A DNA stretch of 7,343 nt, from NCBI GenBank assembly GCA_016650355.1, contig JAENVX010000338.1, positions 1 through 7,343 of the forward strand. Direction: 5' to 3'. Shown piece after piece: positions 7,181-7,343 of the stretch; position 1 is the first letter of the stretch, and each line of letters begins with the position of its first letter. The translations under genes were made by a program, and so were the position numbers. The notes under the pieces are model-generated. The model saw only the letters and a list, made by a program, of their open reading frames with translations. It ran no database searches and was not told the origin of the DNA. This stretch comes from Bacteroidia bacterium (GTDB lineage Bacteria > Bacteroidota > Bacteroidia > Cytophagales > Cyclobacteriaceae).

Positions 7181-7199
7181 TGTTTTAACGGTTAAAACA
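7181..7199. promoter_or_regulatory. 19-base perfect inverted repeat, candidate operator
   Basis: TGTTTTAAC (7181-7189) and GTTAAAACA (7191-7199) are exact reverse complements around a single G at 7190. A one-base centre cannot form a tight RNA loop, so a binding site for a dimeric regulator is more likely than a terminator. It is about 90 bases upstream of the next start codon, and 56 bases after the stop of the preceding gene, so it may control the right-edge gene. No specific regulator is recognised. Confidence 0.45.
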
Positions 7200-7262
7200 T
7201 ATAGTTGCCTCTGCTTACCGTAATGCAATAACATAAATCGTTTCCCTTCCCACCTTTTTGAC

Positions 7263-7270
7263 TAATTTTA
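7263..7270 (+). promoter_or_regulatory. Weak candidate -7 promoter element
   Basis: TAATTTTA matches the Bacteroidota -7 consensus TAnnTTTG except for the final base. It lies 18 bases before the ATG at 7289, a common arrangement of very short leaders in this phylum. No TTG occurs at the expected distance upstream, so support is limited. TACTTTTA at 7277-7284 is an alternative that would leave almost no leader. Confidence 0.25.
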
Positions 7271-7288
7271 GCTTCTTACTTTTATGAA

Positions 7289-7343
7289 ATGAGGAAGGGT
7301 CTTGTTACGGGTATAGTTGTTCTTTTGAGTTTATTTACTTCAA
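7289..7343 (+). CDS. Start of a secreted or membrane protein, truncated by window end
   Basis: An ATG at 7289 opens a frame that continues to the window edge: 18 codons, MRKGLVTGIVVLLSLFTS. Two basic residues are followed by a continuous hydrophobic stretch with small residues near the end, the layout of a Sec signal peptide or a first membrane helix. The nearby ATG at 7284 is in another frame and meets a stop after one further codon. Nothing more can be said about the product from so short a piece. The palindrome at 7181-7199 and the TAnnTTTA elements lie upstream and may control it. Confidence 0.55.
   Translation, partial: MRKGLVTGIVVLLSLFTS

Larger units (their letters stand above)
7125..7288. 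other. Intergenic region before the right-edge gene
   Basis: This 164-base gap separates the membrane protein from the partial gene at the right edge. It holds one perfect inverted repeat (7181-7199). I see no GC-rich hairpin followed by T's that would mark a classical terminator for the upstream operon. Two TAnnTTTA elements (7263-7270 and 7277-7284) lie near the start codon, and a TTG sits at 7258-7260, 16 bases before the second of them. Either could serve as a Bacteroidota -7 element with a very short leader. Confidence 0.4.

Noticed and set aside
7284..7286. ATG at 7284 as the start of the right-edge gene.
   Set aside because: The frame stops after one further codon (ATG AAA TGA); the ATG at 7289 is the first that stays open.

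Overview
This 7.3 kb window looks like the chromosome of a Bacteroidota bacterium, perhaps of the Cytophagales type. The base composition is moderately AT-rich. Shine-Dalgarno sequences are essentially absent in front of the genes, and several intergenic regions hold loose matches to the Bacteroidota promoter elements TTG and TAnnTTTG. The gene content fits: a long acyl-CoA oxidase/dehydrogenase and a Tat-exported GH116-type glycosidase. The taxonomic call is inference, since no marker gene is present. I found no RNA gene, insertion sequence, phage gene or CRISPR array.

Left part, minus strand (1-2874). A small protein with a signal peptide runs off the left edge (374 to 1). Upstream of it is a 193-base gap with unusual symmetry: a near-perfect 32-base inverted repeat ending three bases before the start codon, a 16-base perfect palindrome overlapping it, and four scattered TGCACA/TGTGCA hexamers. 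Beyond the gap lies a 768-residue acyl-CoA oxidase-family flavoenzyme (2874 to 568) with an extra helical N-terminal region.

Right part, plus strand (3083-7124). A 208-base divergent intergenic region separates the flavoenzyme from what looks like a three-gene operon. It comprises a cytosolic alpha/beta-hydrolase of the TEX30/KANL3-like type, then, after 5 bases, an 883-residue GH116-like (GBA2-related) glycosidase with a twin-arginine signal, then, after 32 bases, a six-helix membrane protein of unknown function with a GTG start. The spacing supports co-transcription. A shared role in processing a glycoside or glycolipid is possible but only inferred.

Right edge (7125-7343). A 164-base intergenic region contains a 19-base perfect inverted repeat (a candidate operator). 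It is followed by the first 18 codons of another gene that begins with a signal peptide.

The points most worth a second look are the paired, mutually exclusive hairpins before the left-hand secreted gene; the apparent loss in the glycosidase of the segment that carries the GBA2 nucleophile, while the acid/base aspartate remains; its cysteine clusters combined with Tat export; and the conserved-looking but unassigned membrane protein.
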